Positions 15,120-22,875 of a stretch of 39,482 nt of DNA are shown here, piece after piece (position 1 is the stretch's first letter; each line of letters opens with the position of its first letter). The translations under genes were made by a program, and so were the position numbers. Under the pieces are notes generated by a model. It ran no database searches, was not told the origin of the DNA, and saw only the letters and a program-made list of their open reading frames with translations. This stretch comes from AC-37 sp036382905 (GTDB lineage Bacteria; Actinomycetota; Thermoleophilia; Solirubrobacterales; Thermoleophilaceae). The stretch lies in NCBI GenBank assembly GCA_036382905.1, contig DASVPL010000302.1, forward strand, positions 1 through 39,482, read 5' to 3'.

Positions 15120-16544
15120 TCAGGTCCCGCTCTCGGAGAGCAGCCACAGCGCGAGGCAGGTGAAGCCCACCATCACGCCGAGCATCCAGTACTGCGAGCG
15201 AACGGCCACGGACGCCCGATCGTAGAGCGCCAGCGCGCGGTCGTGGGCCAGGGCCAGCGCCGCCACGTGGCCGAGCACGACGAAGGTGACCTGGAGGTAC
15301 CAGATCGTCTCGCTCGCGACCCAGTTGGAATCGACGGTCCAGCCGGCGAACCCGAAGAGGTCCGAGCCGCTGCCGAGCGGGTCCGACAGCAGCGCCGGGA
15401 CGGCCTGCCCCTGGATCAGCAACAGGCTCACGTAGTGGGCGAGCACGTACGCGACTCCGATCGGGACGAGGGAGTGCACGAATGCGCGCGCCAGGCGCTC
15501 GCGCGAGAGGTCGCCGCCGGCCGTGCGCACGCCGACGATGCCGAGCCGGTAGAAGCCGAGCACGAGCCCGATCACGACGAACAGGCCGACCGCCGCCGCG
15601 AACTGCCCGGCCGTGGCTCCGCTCATGCCGAGCGAGCTGAACGCGTCGATCAGCTCCGGCTCGAGGTCCTGTCGCCACACGCCCTTGGTGGTCAGCCCGT
15701 CGAACGTGGTGCTCCCGATCATCACCGCGAGCAGCGGGACCGTCCCGGCGAGCGGGAGGACGCCGCCCAGGCCCGACAGCAGCCGGCGGCGGCCGACCGC
15801 GTCGCCGCGCCGCTCGAACACCGACAGACGCGCGAACAGGCCGAAGTAGACCGAGAACGCCTCGCCGCGGTCGAGCCAGCACTCGATCCCGTACACCGAC
15901 ATCGCGAACCAGGTGGCGGCGCTGTACACGAGCGCCGCGACCGCCAGCGACCGCGGCTCGTTCCCCGCCGTGACCACCAGCTCCATGAAGAGGAAGGCCA
16001 GCAGCCCCGCGGCGGCGGGCCAGTGGCCGAGGCGATCCGGGTAGTCGAACGGCTCCGACGGCTCGCGCCCCGCGCGGCGGAACGCCCAGCTCGCCGCGCG
16101 CGCGACCGCGCGCCACGGGTTGAACGCGCGGAACACGTCGCCGAACACGACGCTCACCGGAACCAGCGCGACCCAGAAGACCACGAAGACCCACGTGGGG
16201 GCGAGGTTGTCGGTCTCCTCGCCCGCCAGGCCGCTGTAGACGACCAGCGCGAGCAGCAGGGCTCCGATCGCGCCGCACGCGACCTCCACCGGACGGCTCG
16301 CGAGCAGCCGGCCGGCGCGGCCGAGCGGGCGCCACTCACCGTCCTCGAGCCGCGGCTTGGGACACAGCACGGCCAGGGCCACGAACGAGATCAGCAGGAC
16401 CAGCGCGGCGCCCCAGACGAACAGCCAGGTCGGGACCGGCAGGTCGCGCTTGACCTGGATCCCGTGGGCCAGCGCCGGCTGCGGGACGGCGGCCAGGATG
16501 ACGGCGGCCGCGGCCACCGGCAGCGCGGCGCGCCGCGCGGTCAC
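15120..16544 (-). CDS. polytopic membrane protein with signal peptide, possible metal role
   Basis: 474 residues. A signal peptide ends AVPQPALA, predicted to be cut just before HGIQVKRDLPVP, so the mature protein would start with His. About ten TM helices follow. Conserved-looking loops include GDVFRAFNPWRAVAR near residue 135, YGIECWLDRGEAFSVYFGLFARLSVFERR near residue 220 and HYVSLLLIQGQAVPALLSDPLG. I recall similar actinobacterial proteins carrying the database name fenitrothion hydrolase, which is not evidence of activity. The start overlaps the cupredoxin stop (GTGA). A mature N-terminal His next to a cupredoxin gene hints at copper, by inference. Confidence 0.72.
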   Translation of the reverse strand: MTARRAALPVAAAAVILAAVPQPALAHGIQVKRDLPVPTWLFVWGAALVLLISFVALAVLCPKPRLEDGEWRPLGRAGRLLASRPVEVACGAIGALLLALVVYSGLAGEETDNLAPTWVFVVFWVALVPVSVVFGDVFRAFNPWRAVARAASWAFRRAGREPSEPFDYPDRLGHWPAAAGLLAFLFMELVVTAGNEPRSLAVAALVYSAATWFAMSVYGIECWLDRGEAFSVYFGLFARLSVFERRGDAVGRRRLLSGLGGVLPLAGTVPLLAVMIGSTTFDGLTTKGVWRQDLEPELIDAFSSLGMSGATAGQFAAAVGLFVVIGLVLGFYRLGIVGVRTAGGDLSRERLARAFVHSLVPIGVAYVLAHYVSLLLIQGQAVPALLSDPLGSGSDLFGFAGWTVDSNWVASETIWYLQVTFVVLGHVAALALAHDRALALYDRASVAVRSQYWMLGVMVGFTCLALWLLSESGT

Positions 16545-16996
16545 GGCTGTACCTTCAGCTCCGCGATCTGCGTCGCGGTGTCCTCGACCTCGATCTCGAA
16601 GATGCCGCTCTCGTTTGCCTTGAACTGGAACTCGGCCGGACGATCGGCCGTGGTCTCCTCGCTGATGTCGTAGCCGTGCAGGTGGATCTCCTGCGGCGCC
16701 TCGGTCTGCACGCGGAAGCGGACCGTGTCGCCCTCGCTCGCCTCGATCGTCTGAACGCCTCCCACCGGCCGCCCCCCGCGCACGCGGATCAGCTTCACCG
16801 CCGGCTCCTTCGGCTGCGCCTCGGGGGCCGGCTGGGTCTCCGCCGGGGTCGTGGTGGTGGTCGTCGGCGCGGGCTGGGCGGTCGGGGTGCCGCGCTTCGA
16901 GTCGTCGTCGTCATCGCCGCTCGGGCGCAGGACGAGGAACGCCGCAACGGCGAGGACCGCTGTGACGATGAGGATCGTGGCGCGCCGGCCGTCCAT
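16541..16996 (-). CDS. membrane-anchored cupredoxin-like protein
   Basis: 151 residues from ATG at 16996. An N-terminal anchor helix (TILIVTAVLAVAAFLVL) is followed by an Asp-run, a Thr/Pro linker (TTTTTTPAETQPAPE) and a ~90-residue beta domain: EASEGDTVRFRVQTEAPQEIHLHGYD and FKANESGIFEIEVED. The order matches cupredoxin-like domains of the EfeO/plastocyanin type. HLHGYD offers His ligands, but the usual Cys-His-Met ligand loop is not visible, so metal binding is uncertain. The frame opens earlier (17062), but the anchor starts naturally at 16996. It is the first gene of a three-gene operon. Confidence 0.78.
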   Translation of the reverse strand: MDGRRATILIVTAVLAVAAFLVLRPSGDDDDDSKRGTPTAQPAPTTTTTTPAETQPAPEAQPKEPAVKLIRVRGGRPVGGVQTIEASEGDTVRFRVQTEAPQEIHLHGYDISEETTADRPAEFQFKANESGIFEIEVEDTATQIAELKVQP

Positions 16997-17130
16997 GCGG
17001 CGGGCAGTATGCCAAGCGCTCTTTATGCGTTCGATTAACGCGCCTCGCGCCGCCTGGTCCACGAGCCCGGCGCGGTTCGCGAGCCGGGTTTTTGGGTAAT
17101 TCCCAGTACCCCTACAGGAAGGACCCTCGC

Positions 17131-17436
17131 ATGATTGGTTACCTGATCGCCCTCGCCCTGACGGGCCTCATCGTCGGCGCCCTCGCGCGGCTCGCGCTGC
17201 CCGGCAAGGACCCGATGTCCATCCCCATGACCATGCTCGTCGGCATCGCCGGCTCGCTGATCGCCGGGCTCGTGTACTACGCGATCACCGACGACCGTGG
17301 CGGTCTCGGCATCCTGCCGGCCGTGCTCGTGTCGACGGGCATCGTCTACCTGATCCGGCGCTCGCGCGGCGGCACCCTGACGCAGGCCGCTCCGCGCGAC
17401 GGCGTCGGTGGCCGGCAGCGCCCGCTGACCCGCTAG
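17131..17436 (+). CDS. GlsB/YeaQ/YmgE-family stress membrane protein
   Basis: A 101-residue small membrane protein of the transglycosylase-associated (GlsB/YeaQ/YmgE) type. It has three hydrophobic helices; the first contains the Gly-rich GLIVGALARLALPGKDP, the second MTMLVGIAGSLIAGLVYYA. The tail RRSRGGTLTQAAPRDG is basic. AGGAAGGA (17116-17123) precedes the ATG at 17131 by 7 bases, which decides this start over an upstream in-frame codon. Members are general-stress-induced in several bacteria; the mechanism is unknown. Confidence 0.82.
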   Translation: MIGYLIALALTGLIVGALARLALPGKDPMSIPMTMLVGIAGSLIAGLVYYAITDDRGGLGILPAVLVSTGIVYLIRRSRGGTLTQAAPRDGVGGRQRPLTR

Positions 17437-17455
17437 CAGCCGGCACCGAGACGGC

Positions 17456-17483
17456 GCGGACGCGAGGCGGGTGCCGCGTCCGC
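17456..17483. terminator. bidirectional terminator hairpin
   Basis: GCGGACGCG (17456-17464) and CGCGTCCGC (17475-17483) form a perfect 9-bp stem with a 10-base loop, in the 48-base gap between converging genes ending at 17436 and 17485. Confidence 0.6.
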
Positions 17484-17484
17484 T

Positions 17485-17958
17485 CTAGGCGGCGGCGGCG
17501 CGTGCGGGGACTTCCCCGGTGCGCGCCGCCCGCTGCTCGCTGATCCTGCGCAGCCGCCGCAGCGTCTCCACGTTGCGCGCCCACAGCGCGCGGTCGATCA
17601 GCGGGTTGTTCACCTTGGCGACCGGACCGCCGATCGGATACTCGATCATCGTCACGTGAGTGCCGCGCCCGCGCGGGCGCAGCCGGAACTCGACCTTCCC
17701 GATCATGAACGGACGGAAGCGGACGACGATCACGAGCTGGCGCGGCCGGTTCGCCGCGACCGCCGTGGTCGAGTCCTTCAGGCCGATGCCGAAGGCGCCC
17801 TGGGTGTGATGGAACTTGGTCCCGGCCTCGGGCCAATCGCCCTCGACGTCGCGGATCTGGCTGGCGCCCACGACCCAATCCGCGTAGCTGGGGGCATCGG
17901 CGAGCACATCGAAGACGGCGTCCGGCGGGGCGTCGATGTAGGCGTGGTTCTCAGCCAT
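17485..17958 (-). CDS. SRPBCC (START/polyketide-cyclase-like) protein
   Basis: 157 residues. The N-terminus YIDAPPDAVFDVLADAPSYADWVVGASQIRD is the standard opening of Bet v1/SRPBCC proteins, followed by alternating strands (FHHTQGAFGIG, RQLVIVVRFRPFMIGKVEFRLRP, THVTMIEYPIGG) and a long C-terminal helix ALWARNVETLRRLRRI. Such proteins bind hydrophobic ligands in a deep cavity. No catalytic residues are evident. It is separated from the secreted-protein gene upstream by 34 bases. Confidence 0.85.
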   Translation of the reverse strand: MAENHAYIDAPPDAVFDVLADAPSYADWVVGASQIRDVEGDWPEAGTKFHHTQGAFGIGLKDSTTAVAANRPRQLVIVVRFRPFMIGKVEFRLRPRGRGTHVTMIEYPIGGPVAKVNNPLIDRALWARNVETLRRLRRISEQRAARTGEVPARAAAA

Positions 17959-17992
17959 CGCACTGAGAGTACGGAGAGCCGCGCCGTGCGGA

Positions 17993-18928
17993 TCAGGGGC
18001 GCGGCAGGCGCGTCGAGTCGACGACCTCGAAGTTGCTTCCCTCGACGCCCTTGAGCGCGTTCAGCTCGTCGTTGTCCCAGCCCTTCGAGGGCGCGCCCGA
18101 GATGAACCAGTCGGACCCGTTGTCGGCCACGATCATCCCGTAGCGCTTGAGCGCGTTCAGGATCACGCGAGCCTGCCGCGGGTAGCCGGAGGTGTCGAAG
18201 CTCGCCTTCAATCGCAGCCGCTGGCCCATCGCCGGCAGGTCCGGGTCGGTGCTGCTCGCGGCGAAGTGGCGGGCCGGGTAGACGTACGCGCGGCGGCTGC
18301 GGGAGACGGTGAAGCGCAGCGCGTGGTCGATCTTCCCGCGCTTGACGTCCTCGTAGCGCGCGAGGCCCGGGAGGATCGGAAGCCCGGCCGCATCGGCCGA
18401 GGTCCAGCCCGCGGGGCGGACCCGGTTCGAGCGCAGGTCGAAGATCGCGCCGGAGCCGGCGCGCCACGAGCGCCCGCCGTCGCGCGGGTACGCCGCGTAC
18501 AGCTCGTAGAGCTTGCAGCGGTCGCGGTCGACGACGATCACGTGGCGGTCGCCGTCGGCGCTCGAGCCGCCCTCGATCGGGGCCTTGGGCGGGATCGGGT
18601 AGGTGCCGCGGTCGGACTCGTCGGCGTACTCGAAGCTCACCTTCACGCGCTTCTGGCTCTTCGAGACGGTCGTGTACGGGATGCCGATCGGCCGGCCCTC
18701 GTAGAGCCCGGAGCCGAAGTCGGGATGGAGGGTGCCGTCGGCTCCGATCCCGCGCACCATCGCGTCGGAGTTCGGCAGCACGGGGAGCTTGTCCACGCGC
18801 ATGTTCCAGTGGTTGTCGGCCGGGAGGATCCGGCACTTCGGCGCGCCCTTGACCGGGCCGCCGGAGGCGGGCACCGCAATGACGAGGGCGGCGGCGGCGA
18901 GGCTCAGCGCGGGCAGCAGTCGGCGCAT
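17993..18928 (-). CDS. secreted protein of unknown function
   Basis: 311 residues with a clear signal peptide (MRRLLPALSLAAAALVIAVPASG). The mature part has recurring aromatic/Asp motifs: CRILPADNHWNMRVDKLPVLPNS, DFGSGLYEGRPIGIPYTTV, PPKAPIEGGSSADGDRHVIVVDRD and GWTSADAAGLPILPGLARYEDV, and it ends with NGSDWFISGAPSKGWDNDELNALKGV. This looks like an extracellular beta-rich, possibly carbohydrate-related domain, but I cannot name the family. It is divergent from the small acidic gene at 18961. Confidence 0.75.
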   Translation of the reverse strand: MRRLLPALSLAAAALVIAVPASGGPVKGAPKCRILPADNHWNMRVDKLPVLPNSDAMVRGIGADGTLHPDFGSGLYEGRPIGIPYTTVSKSQKRVKVSFEYADESDRGTYPIPPKAPIEGGSSADGDRHVIVVDRDRCKLYELYAAYPRDGGRSWRAGSGAIFDLRSNRVRPAGWTSADAAGLPILPGLARYEDVKRGKIDHALRFTVSRSRRAYVYPARHFAASSTDPDLPAMGQRLRLKASFDTSGYPRQARVILNALKRYGMIVADNGSDWFISGAPSKGWDNDELNALKGVEGSNFEVVDSTRLPRP

Positions 18929-18960
18929 CTGACCAGGCTATCGGCGGTATGCTCGCTTTC

Positions 18961-19140
18961 ATGCCTGAGCGCGAGGAATCGGACCAGCTTCCCGAGGAGG
19001 GTCAGGGGGGCGAGGTGCACGACGACGACGGAGGTCAGGGCGCCTCGCGTGAGGATGCGGAGGACCAGGCCGGCGCCGCCGACGATGACGGCGACGAGGG
19101 CGAGGGCCAGGCCACCGGGAACCCGCGCAGCGCCGGCTAG
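18961..19140 (+). CDS. small acidic protein
   Basis: A 59-residue, extremely Asp/Glu/Gly-rich protein (QLPEEGQGGEVHDDDGGQ, EDQAGAADDDGDEGEG) ending in GQATGNPRSAG. No hydrophobic core is visible, so it is likely disordered. The ATG at 18961 has the frame's natural start; an earlier in-frame codon adds four residues. The end overlaps the inferred start of the glycosyltransferase gene. The terminal GQATGNP motif seems familiar from small actinobacterial proteins, but I cannot tie it to a function. Confidence 0.5.
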   Translation: MPEREESDQLPEEGQGGEVHDDDGGQGASREDAEDQAGAADDDGDEGEGQATGNPRSAG

Positions 19141-20353
19141 CCGCGTACCGCTCGCGAGCCGGCTCGACCCGAGCGCCGCGCGCGAGGCGTGGCGCGCGTT
19201 CGTCGAATCCCGGGTCGTTGTGTTGGTCGCCGCGGTGCTGGGCGTCGCGCTCTTTCCGCTCAGCGGGCGTGCCCAGGCGGGCCACCCGGACATAGTCCAC
19301 CCGTTCGAGGGCTGGCCGCTGGGCGAGCTGCTCGACTCTCTCGTCGCGCCTTTGATTCGCGGCGACGCGAGCTGGTACATGATGATCGCCCACGACGGCT
19401 ACGTCGACGAGGGCATCCAGACCGGCGGGCTGGTGCAGGGGCGGCCGGCGTTCTTCCCGCTCTACCCGCTCCTGATGAGGGCGCTCGGCGGGTTCGGCAG
19501 CTTCGGGTTCGCGGCGCTCGCGGGCACGCTGATCTCACTGGCGTCGCTCCTCGGCGCGCTGTATCTGCTGTACCGGCTCACCGAGCTCGAGCTCGGGCCG
19601 GGTGCCGCGCGGGCCACGGTGCGGCTGATCGCGTTCGCCCCGGTGGCGTACTTCTTCAGCGCGCCGTACACCGAGAGTCTGTTCCTGCTGCTGTCGGTCG
19701 CCTCGATCTACGCGGCGCGGCGCGGCGGCTGGGCTGCGGCGGGACTGCTCGCCGCGGCGGCGTCGGGTACGCGCAACGTGGGGGCGCTGCTGATCGTGCC
19801 GCTCGCGCTCATGTACCTGCGCGAGCACGGGCGCCCGGGTCCGCGGATGGCCTGGGTTGGGCTGGCGCCCGCGGGGCTCGTCGCGTTCAGCGTCTACCTG
19901 CGCGCGGACGTGGGCGACTGGCAGGCATGGCGGCACGCGCAGGTCTACTTCGGCCGGCCCGAGACCGTGAACCCGTTCGAGGGCGCGCGCCAGGGCGTGG
20001 CCGCGGCGTGGGATGCCCTCGCGGGCAGCGCGCCCGACGACCTCCAGATCCCGATGCTGGTCGCGTTCGGGTTCCTCGTGTTCGCGCTCGTCGCGCTGGT
20101 CGGCGTGTTCCGCAGCCTGCCGCTCGCCTACGGTGCGTATTCGCTCGCGCTGGTGATCCCGGCACTCTGCCTGCCCGTGCTCGACAACCCGCTCTACGGG
20201 TTCCCGCGCTACACGCTCGTCGCGTTCCCGCTGTTCATGTGGCTCGGGCTGCGCTGCGAGCGGGCGGGGGTGACCGATCGGGTGGTGCTCGCGTTCGCCT
20301 GCCTGCTCGCGGTGTTCACCGCCGGGTACGCGACCTGGCAGCCGATCGGCTAG
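19085..20353 (+). CDS. PIG-V-like mannosyltransferase-family membrane protein
   Basis: About 422 residues with roughly ten TM helices. After the first helix the outer loop has DASWYMMIAHDGYVDEG and GRPAFFPLYPLLMRALGG, matching the conserved D-x-x-x-Y and FFPLYP motifs of PIG-V/GT-C glycosyltransferases. FAPVAYFFSAPYTESLFLLLSVAS and ASGTRNVG follow in the usual order. These enzymes use polyprenyl-phosphate sugars. The start is uncertain: ATG at 19085 overlaps the acidic gene by 56 bases, and downstream GTG/TTG codons lie inside the first helix, so I prefer 19085. It ends 4 bases into the converging DUF72 gene. Confidence 0.8.
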   Translation: MTATRARARPPGTRAAPASRVPLASRLDPSAAREAWRAFVESRVVVLVAAVLGVALFPLSGRAQAGHPDIVHPFEGWPLGELLDSLVAPLIRGDASWYMMIAHDGYVDEGIQTGGLVQGRPAFFPLYPLLMRALGGFGSFGFAALAGTLISLASLLGALYLLYRLTELELGPGAARATVRLIAFAPVAYFFSAPYTESLFLLLSVASIYAARRGGWAAAGLLAAAASGTRNVGALLIVPLALMYLREHGRPGPRMAWVGLAPAGLVAFSVYLRADVGDWQAWRHAQVYFGRPETVNPFEGARQGVAAAWDALAGSAPDDLQIPMLVAFGFLVFALVALVGVFRSLPLAYGAYSLALVIPALCLPVLDNPLYGFPRYTLVAFPLFMWLGLRCERAGVTDRVVLAFACLLAVFTAGYATWQPIG

Positions 20354-21078
20354 ACGCCGAGCCGTTCGCGCAACCAGAGCCCGTTGCGCACCGCGAAGCC
20401 CTCCCAGTCGTTGTTGAAGTAGGCGAAGACCTCCACCCTGCGGCGCCACTCGGCGATCCGCTCGGCCCACTCCGCGAGCTCGGACTCCGAGTAGTTCCCG
20501 CGCCGGCCGCGGTGGCCGTAGTGGAAGCGCACGAAGGTCCAGTCGGCGGTCATCTCGTAGCTCTGGAACGGACGCTCGGGGTGATCGCCGATCGTCAGTG
20601 CCACGCCGTGCTCGCGCAGCAGCTCGTACACCTCGGGCACGAACCAGCTCGTGTGGCGGAACTCGAACGTGTGGCGGCCGGACGGCAGCGCCTTCAGCGC
20701 GGCGGCCAGGCGATCGTCGTCGCGGTGGAAGTTCTCCGGGAGCTGCCAGAGGACCGGCCCCATTTTCGGCGTGCGGGTGAGCGGCTCCACGCGTTCGTAG
20801 AACTTGTCGATGCCGGTGTCGAGCGACGTGAGCCGCTTGATGTGCGTGATGTAGCGGCTCATCTTCAGGGTGAAGACGAAGTCCGGCGGGGTCTGCTCGA
20901 CCCACCGCGCGACGGCGTCACGTGAGGCAAGCCGGTAGAAGGTCGAGTTGACCTCGACCGTGTCGAACAGCGTGGCGTAGTGCTCGAGCCATCGGCTCGG
21001 CGGGCAGCCCTTCGGGTAGACCAGCTCACGCCAGCTCTGGTAGTTCCAGCCCGAGCAACCGACGCGTACGGGCTTCAC
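20350..21078 (-). CDS. DUF72 TIM-barrel protein
   Basis: A 242-residue DUF72 (YecE-like) protein. Typical motifs in order are RVGCSGWNYQSWRE, YPKG, LEHYATLFDTVEVNSTFYRLAS, FTLKMSRYITHIKRL, VLWQLPENFH, FEFRHTSW and a C-terminal VEVFAYFNNDWEGFAV. The family has a TIM-barrel fold with no firmly established reaction. Length is normal. It is the last of three minus-strand genes, 21 bases after the stop of the small membrane protein gene. Confidence 0.9.
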   Translation of the reverse strand: MKPVRVGCSGWNYQSWRELVYPKGCPPSRWLEHYATLFDTVEVNSTFYRLASRDAVARWVEQTPPDFVFTLKMSRYITHIKRLTSLDTGIDKFYERVEPLTRTPKMGPVLWQLPENFHRDDDRLAAALKALPSGRHTFEFRHTSWFVPEVYELLREHGVALTIGDHPERPFQSYEMTADWTFVRFHYGHRGRRGNYSESELAEWAERIAEWRRRVEVFAYFNNDWEGFAVRNGLWLRERLGV

Positions 21079-21099
21079 GATCGCGCCGGGCGCCGTGGC

Positions 21100-21333
21100 T
21101 CAGACGACGGTGGTCTTGTCCCGGGCGTCGAAGTCGACCGGCTGCGCGCGCGCCTCGCGGCGGAAGCGCTTCATCCGCATGATGCGGTTCTGGCGCTCCA
21201 TCTGCTCCTTGCCGATGACCGCGCCGATGAAGATCAGCGCGAGCGGGATGCCCACGTATGGCGCGCCGAAGGCGAGCGAGCCGACAAGCCCGCCGAGGAT
21301 GATGAGGCCGAGGATCCCGAGCCCGATGCTCAT
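21100..21333 (-). CDS. small membrane protein
   Basis: 77 residues. Two hydrophobic helices (LGILGLIILGGLVGSLAFGAP and GIPLALIFIGAVIG) are followed by a basic tail (QMERQNRIMRMKRFRREAR). Its ATG abuts the stop of the upstream gene with no gap, so the pair is translationally linked. I recognise no family. The topology suggests a small inner-membrane protein with a cytoplasmic basic tail. Confidence 0.7.
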   Translation of the reverse strand: MSIGLGILGLIILGGLVGSLAFGAPYVGIPLALIFIGAVIGKEQMERQNRIMRMKRFRREARAQPVDFDARDKTTVV

Positions 21334-21786
21334 CTAGCGCCCCTGCTCGTCGGTCGTCTCGAATGTCTCGGGCGCGTCGCCGGCGCCCTCGACCACCGGG
21401 CGCATCTCCTCGGGCGCGTCCGCGGTGACCGTGTCGGCGTCGCCGCCGATCGAGCCGGCGTCGGCCGCCGCGGCGGCCTCCTGCTCGCGCACGAGCTGGT
21501 CGTCGTTCGAGATGTCCGGGATCACGGCCTGCTCGTCGTCGCCGATGCCCGCGATCGGGGCCTCGATGGTCTCCTCGGTCTGGGCGGGGCGGACCTCGGC
21601 GAGGTCCTCCGCGGTCGTGTCGGGGGCCTGCTGCTCGTTGACCTGGACGTCCGGCGCCTGCGCGCTGCTGGTGGACGGCATCGGCGCGGACTGCTGCGCC
21701 TCCTGGCCGCCACCGCCGCTGCGCTTCTTGAGGAGGAAGGCGGTGGCTCCGCCGAGTAGCGCGAGAAGGGAGAGCTTGCGGAACAT
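21334..21786 (-). CDS. membrane-anchored acidic low-complexity protein
   Basis: 150 residues. A short N-terminal helix (LSLLALLGGATAFLLKKR) is followed by a Gly/Gln/Ser linker and a long acidic, Ala/Asp/Glu-rich region without Cys or predicted domains (EDLAEVRPAQTEETIEAP, DNDQL-type repeats, AGSIGGDADTVTADAPEE). Probably a single-pass anchored disordered protein. The stop is followed at once by the ATG of the next small membrane protein. Confidence 0.65.
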   Translation of the reverse strand: MFRKLSLLALLGGATAFLLKKRSGGGGQEAQQSAPMPSTSSAQAPDVQVNEQQAPDTTAEDLAEVRPAQTEETIEAPIAGIGDDEQAVIPDISNDDQLVREQEAAAAADAGSIGGDADTVTADAPEEMRPVVEGAGDAPETFETTDEQGR

Positions 21787-21878
21787 GGTCTGTTTCTCCA
21801 GGGAGTCGAAGGGGGGGCTGGTCGGCGTCTACCCGAAGATACGGGGAGCGAACCGGTCGGCAGCGTAGCCTGAACGTC

Positions 21879-22496
21879 GTGCTGGAGACCCTCAAGCCGA
21901 TACTCCGCGCGGCCGCGATAGCGGGCTTCACCGTCGGGCTGATCCTGTTCCTGGTGAACCCGCCGTCGCTGTCGGGCATCCAGGGGCTGCTCGTGTGGAC
22001 GGCGGGCGCGGTCGCCATGATCCTGATGGGCGCTTGGGCGGCGGTCGCGCTGACCGGGAACGAGTCGATGACCGAGGAGGAGGTCGAGCGGCTCGCCGTG
22101 CGGGCGGAGGATCTGGCGGGGCGGGGGGCTGGTGGGGGCGGGGGTGCCGGCTCGGCTTCGGCCGGGGGCGACGGCGAGCGCGGGCCGACCGACTTCGACA
22201 CGCTGGTCGCCGACGCGATCGACCGCCTGCCGCCGGAGTTCCTCGACCTGCTGGCGCGCGTGCCGGTGATCGTCTCCCACCGCGGGCGCGAGTTCCGCGC
22301 CTACGGCCACCACTACGGCGGGCCGTACACCCGCGGCGACTACGAGCACCGGATCGTGATCTACCAGGACACGCTGGAGCGCGACTTCGGCCACGACCCC
22401 GAGCTGCTGGCCGCGCAGGTGGAGCGGACGCTGCGCCACGAGGTGGCGCACCACATCGGCTGGGACGAGCCGGGCGTGCGGGGGCTGGGGCTCTGA
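21879..22496 (+). CDS. membrane-anchored minimal zincin metallopeptidase-like protein
   Basis: 205 residues. Two N-terminal helices (FTVGLILFLVNPPS and LLVWTAGAVAMILMGAWAAVAL) are followed by a Gly-rich linker and a C-terminal metallopeptidase domain: DAIDRLPPEFLDLLARVPVIV, GGPYTRGDYEHRIVIYQDTLER and HEVAHHIGWDE, with zinc residues His187, Glu188 and His191 and a likely third ligand in GWDE. The C-terminal part resembles the small HEVAHHFG peptidase family of actinobacteria. The TM anchor is an addition to that usually soluble ~120-residue family. It starts with GTG at 21879. Confidence 0.8.
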   Translation: MLETLKPILRAAAIAGFTVGLILFLVNPPSLSGIQGLLVWTAGAVAMILMGAWAAVALTGNESMTEEEVERLAVRAEDLAGRGAGGGGGAGSASAGGDGERGPTDFDTLVADAIDRLPPEFLDLLARVPVIVSHRGREFRAYGHHYGGPYTRGDYEHRIVIYQDTLERDFGHDPELLAAQVERTLRHEVAHHIGWDEPGVRGLGL

Positions 22497-22503
22497 GCGT
22501 GCC

Positions 22504-22530
22504 GCGGCCGCCGGGGCCACGGGCGGCCGC
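22504..22530. terminator. terminator hairpin after the metallopeptidase gene
   Basis: GCGGCCGCC (22504-22512) and GGCGGCCGC (22522-22530) form a perfect 9-bp GC stem with a 9-base loop, 8 bases after the stop codon. No U-run is present. Confidence 0.55.
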
Positions 22531-22557
22531 CGGCGTCCTCGCGGCGCGGCCGGCCAC

Positions 22558-22602
22558 CGATTGGAGCCTTACTCCGCCATACGGTCCATAACCCTCCAAT
22601 CG
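22558..22602. promoter_or_regulatory. long-spaced inverted repeat upstream of tRNA-Ser
   Basis: CGATTGGAG (22558-22566) and CTCCAATCG (22594-22602) are exact complements with a 27-base spacer, ending 28 bases before the tRNA. The spacing would put the arms around a promoter. Function is unknown; an operator or a 5' leader hairpin of the tRNA precursor are possible. Confidence 0.35.
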
Positions 22603-22630
22603 ATGCGCACGGCTAGCCTTCGCGATTCCT

Positions 22631-22719
22631 GGAGAGGTGTCCGAGCGGCTTAAGGAGCGCGACTGGAAATCGCGTGGGCGGGGAAACCTGCCTCGAGGGT
22701 TCGAATCCCTCCCTCTCCG
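22631..22719 (+). tRNA. tRNA-Ser (anticodon GGA)
   Basis: 89 bases with a class II fold. The acceptor stem GGAGAGG (22631-22637) pairs with CCTCTCC (22712-22718) and is followed by a G discriminator, as expected for serine. The anticodon stem is CGCGA/TCGCG with loop CTGGAAA, anticodon GGA at 22665-22667. A long variable arm follows, and the T-arm is GGTTCGAAT. CCA is not encoded. It marks the left end of an accessory island whose repeats copy its T-arm and 3' flank. Confidence 0.95.
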
Positions 22720-22735
22720 CTGAAGCAGCGAGCAT
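22698..22735 (+). repeat. att-like repeat copy 1 (tRNA-Ser 3' end plus flank)
   Basis: The tRNA T-arm and 3' end, continuing 16 bases past the gene. The last 19 bases (22717-22735) match copies 2 and 3 with a single one-base gap. This is the likely original target; the other copies are more alike to each other than to it. Confidence 0.6.
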
Positions 22736-22875
22736 CGGCCTCGTTTGAACCTGGGGCGCGAAGGCTGACCAGCACGTCCGCCTTCCATCCGCGCGGAGAC
22801 ATCTCCTCGATCCGGCCCAGTGCCCGCCAGAGCGGCGCGCCGCCCGCGCGCGGGGTGTCGTAGTGTCGCCGGGTC

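Noticed and set aside
15243..16673. A 476-codon plus-strand frame opposite the membrane protein
   Set aside because: Low-complexity Arg/Gln/Glu-rich translation with no domain; the opposite strand has signal peptide, TM helices and operon overlaps.
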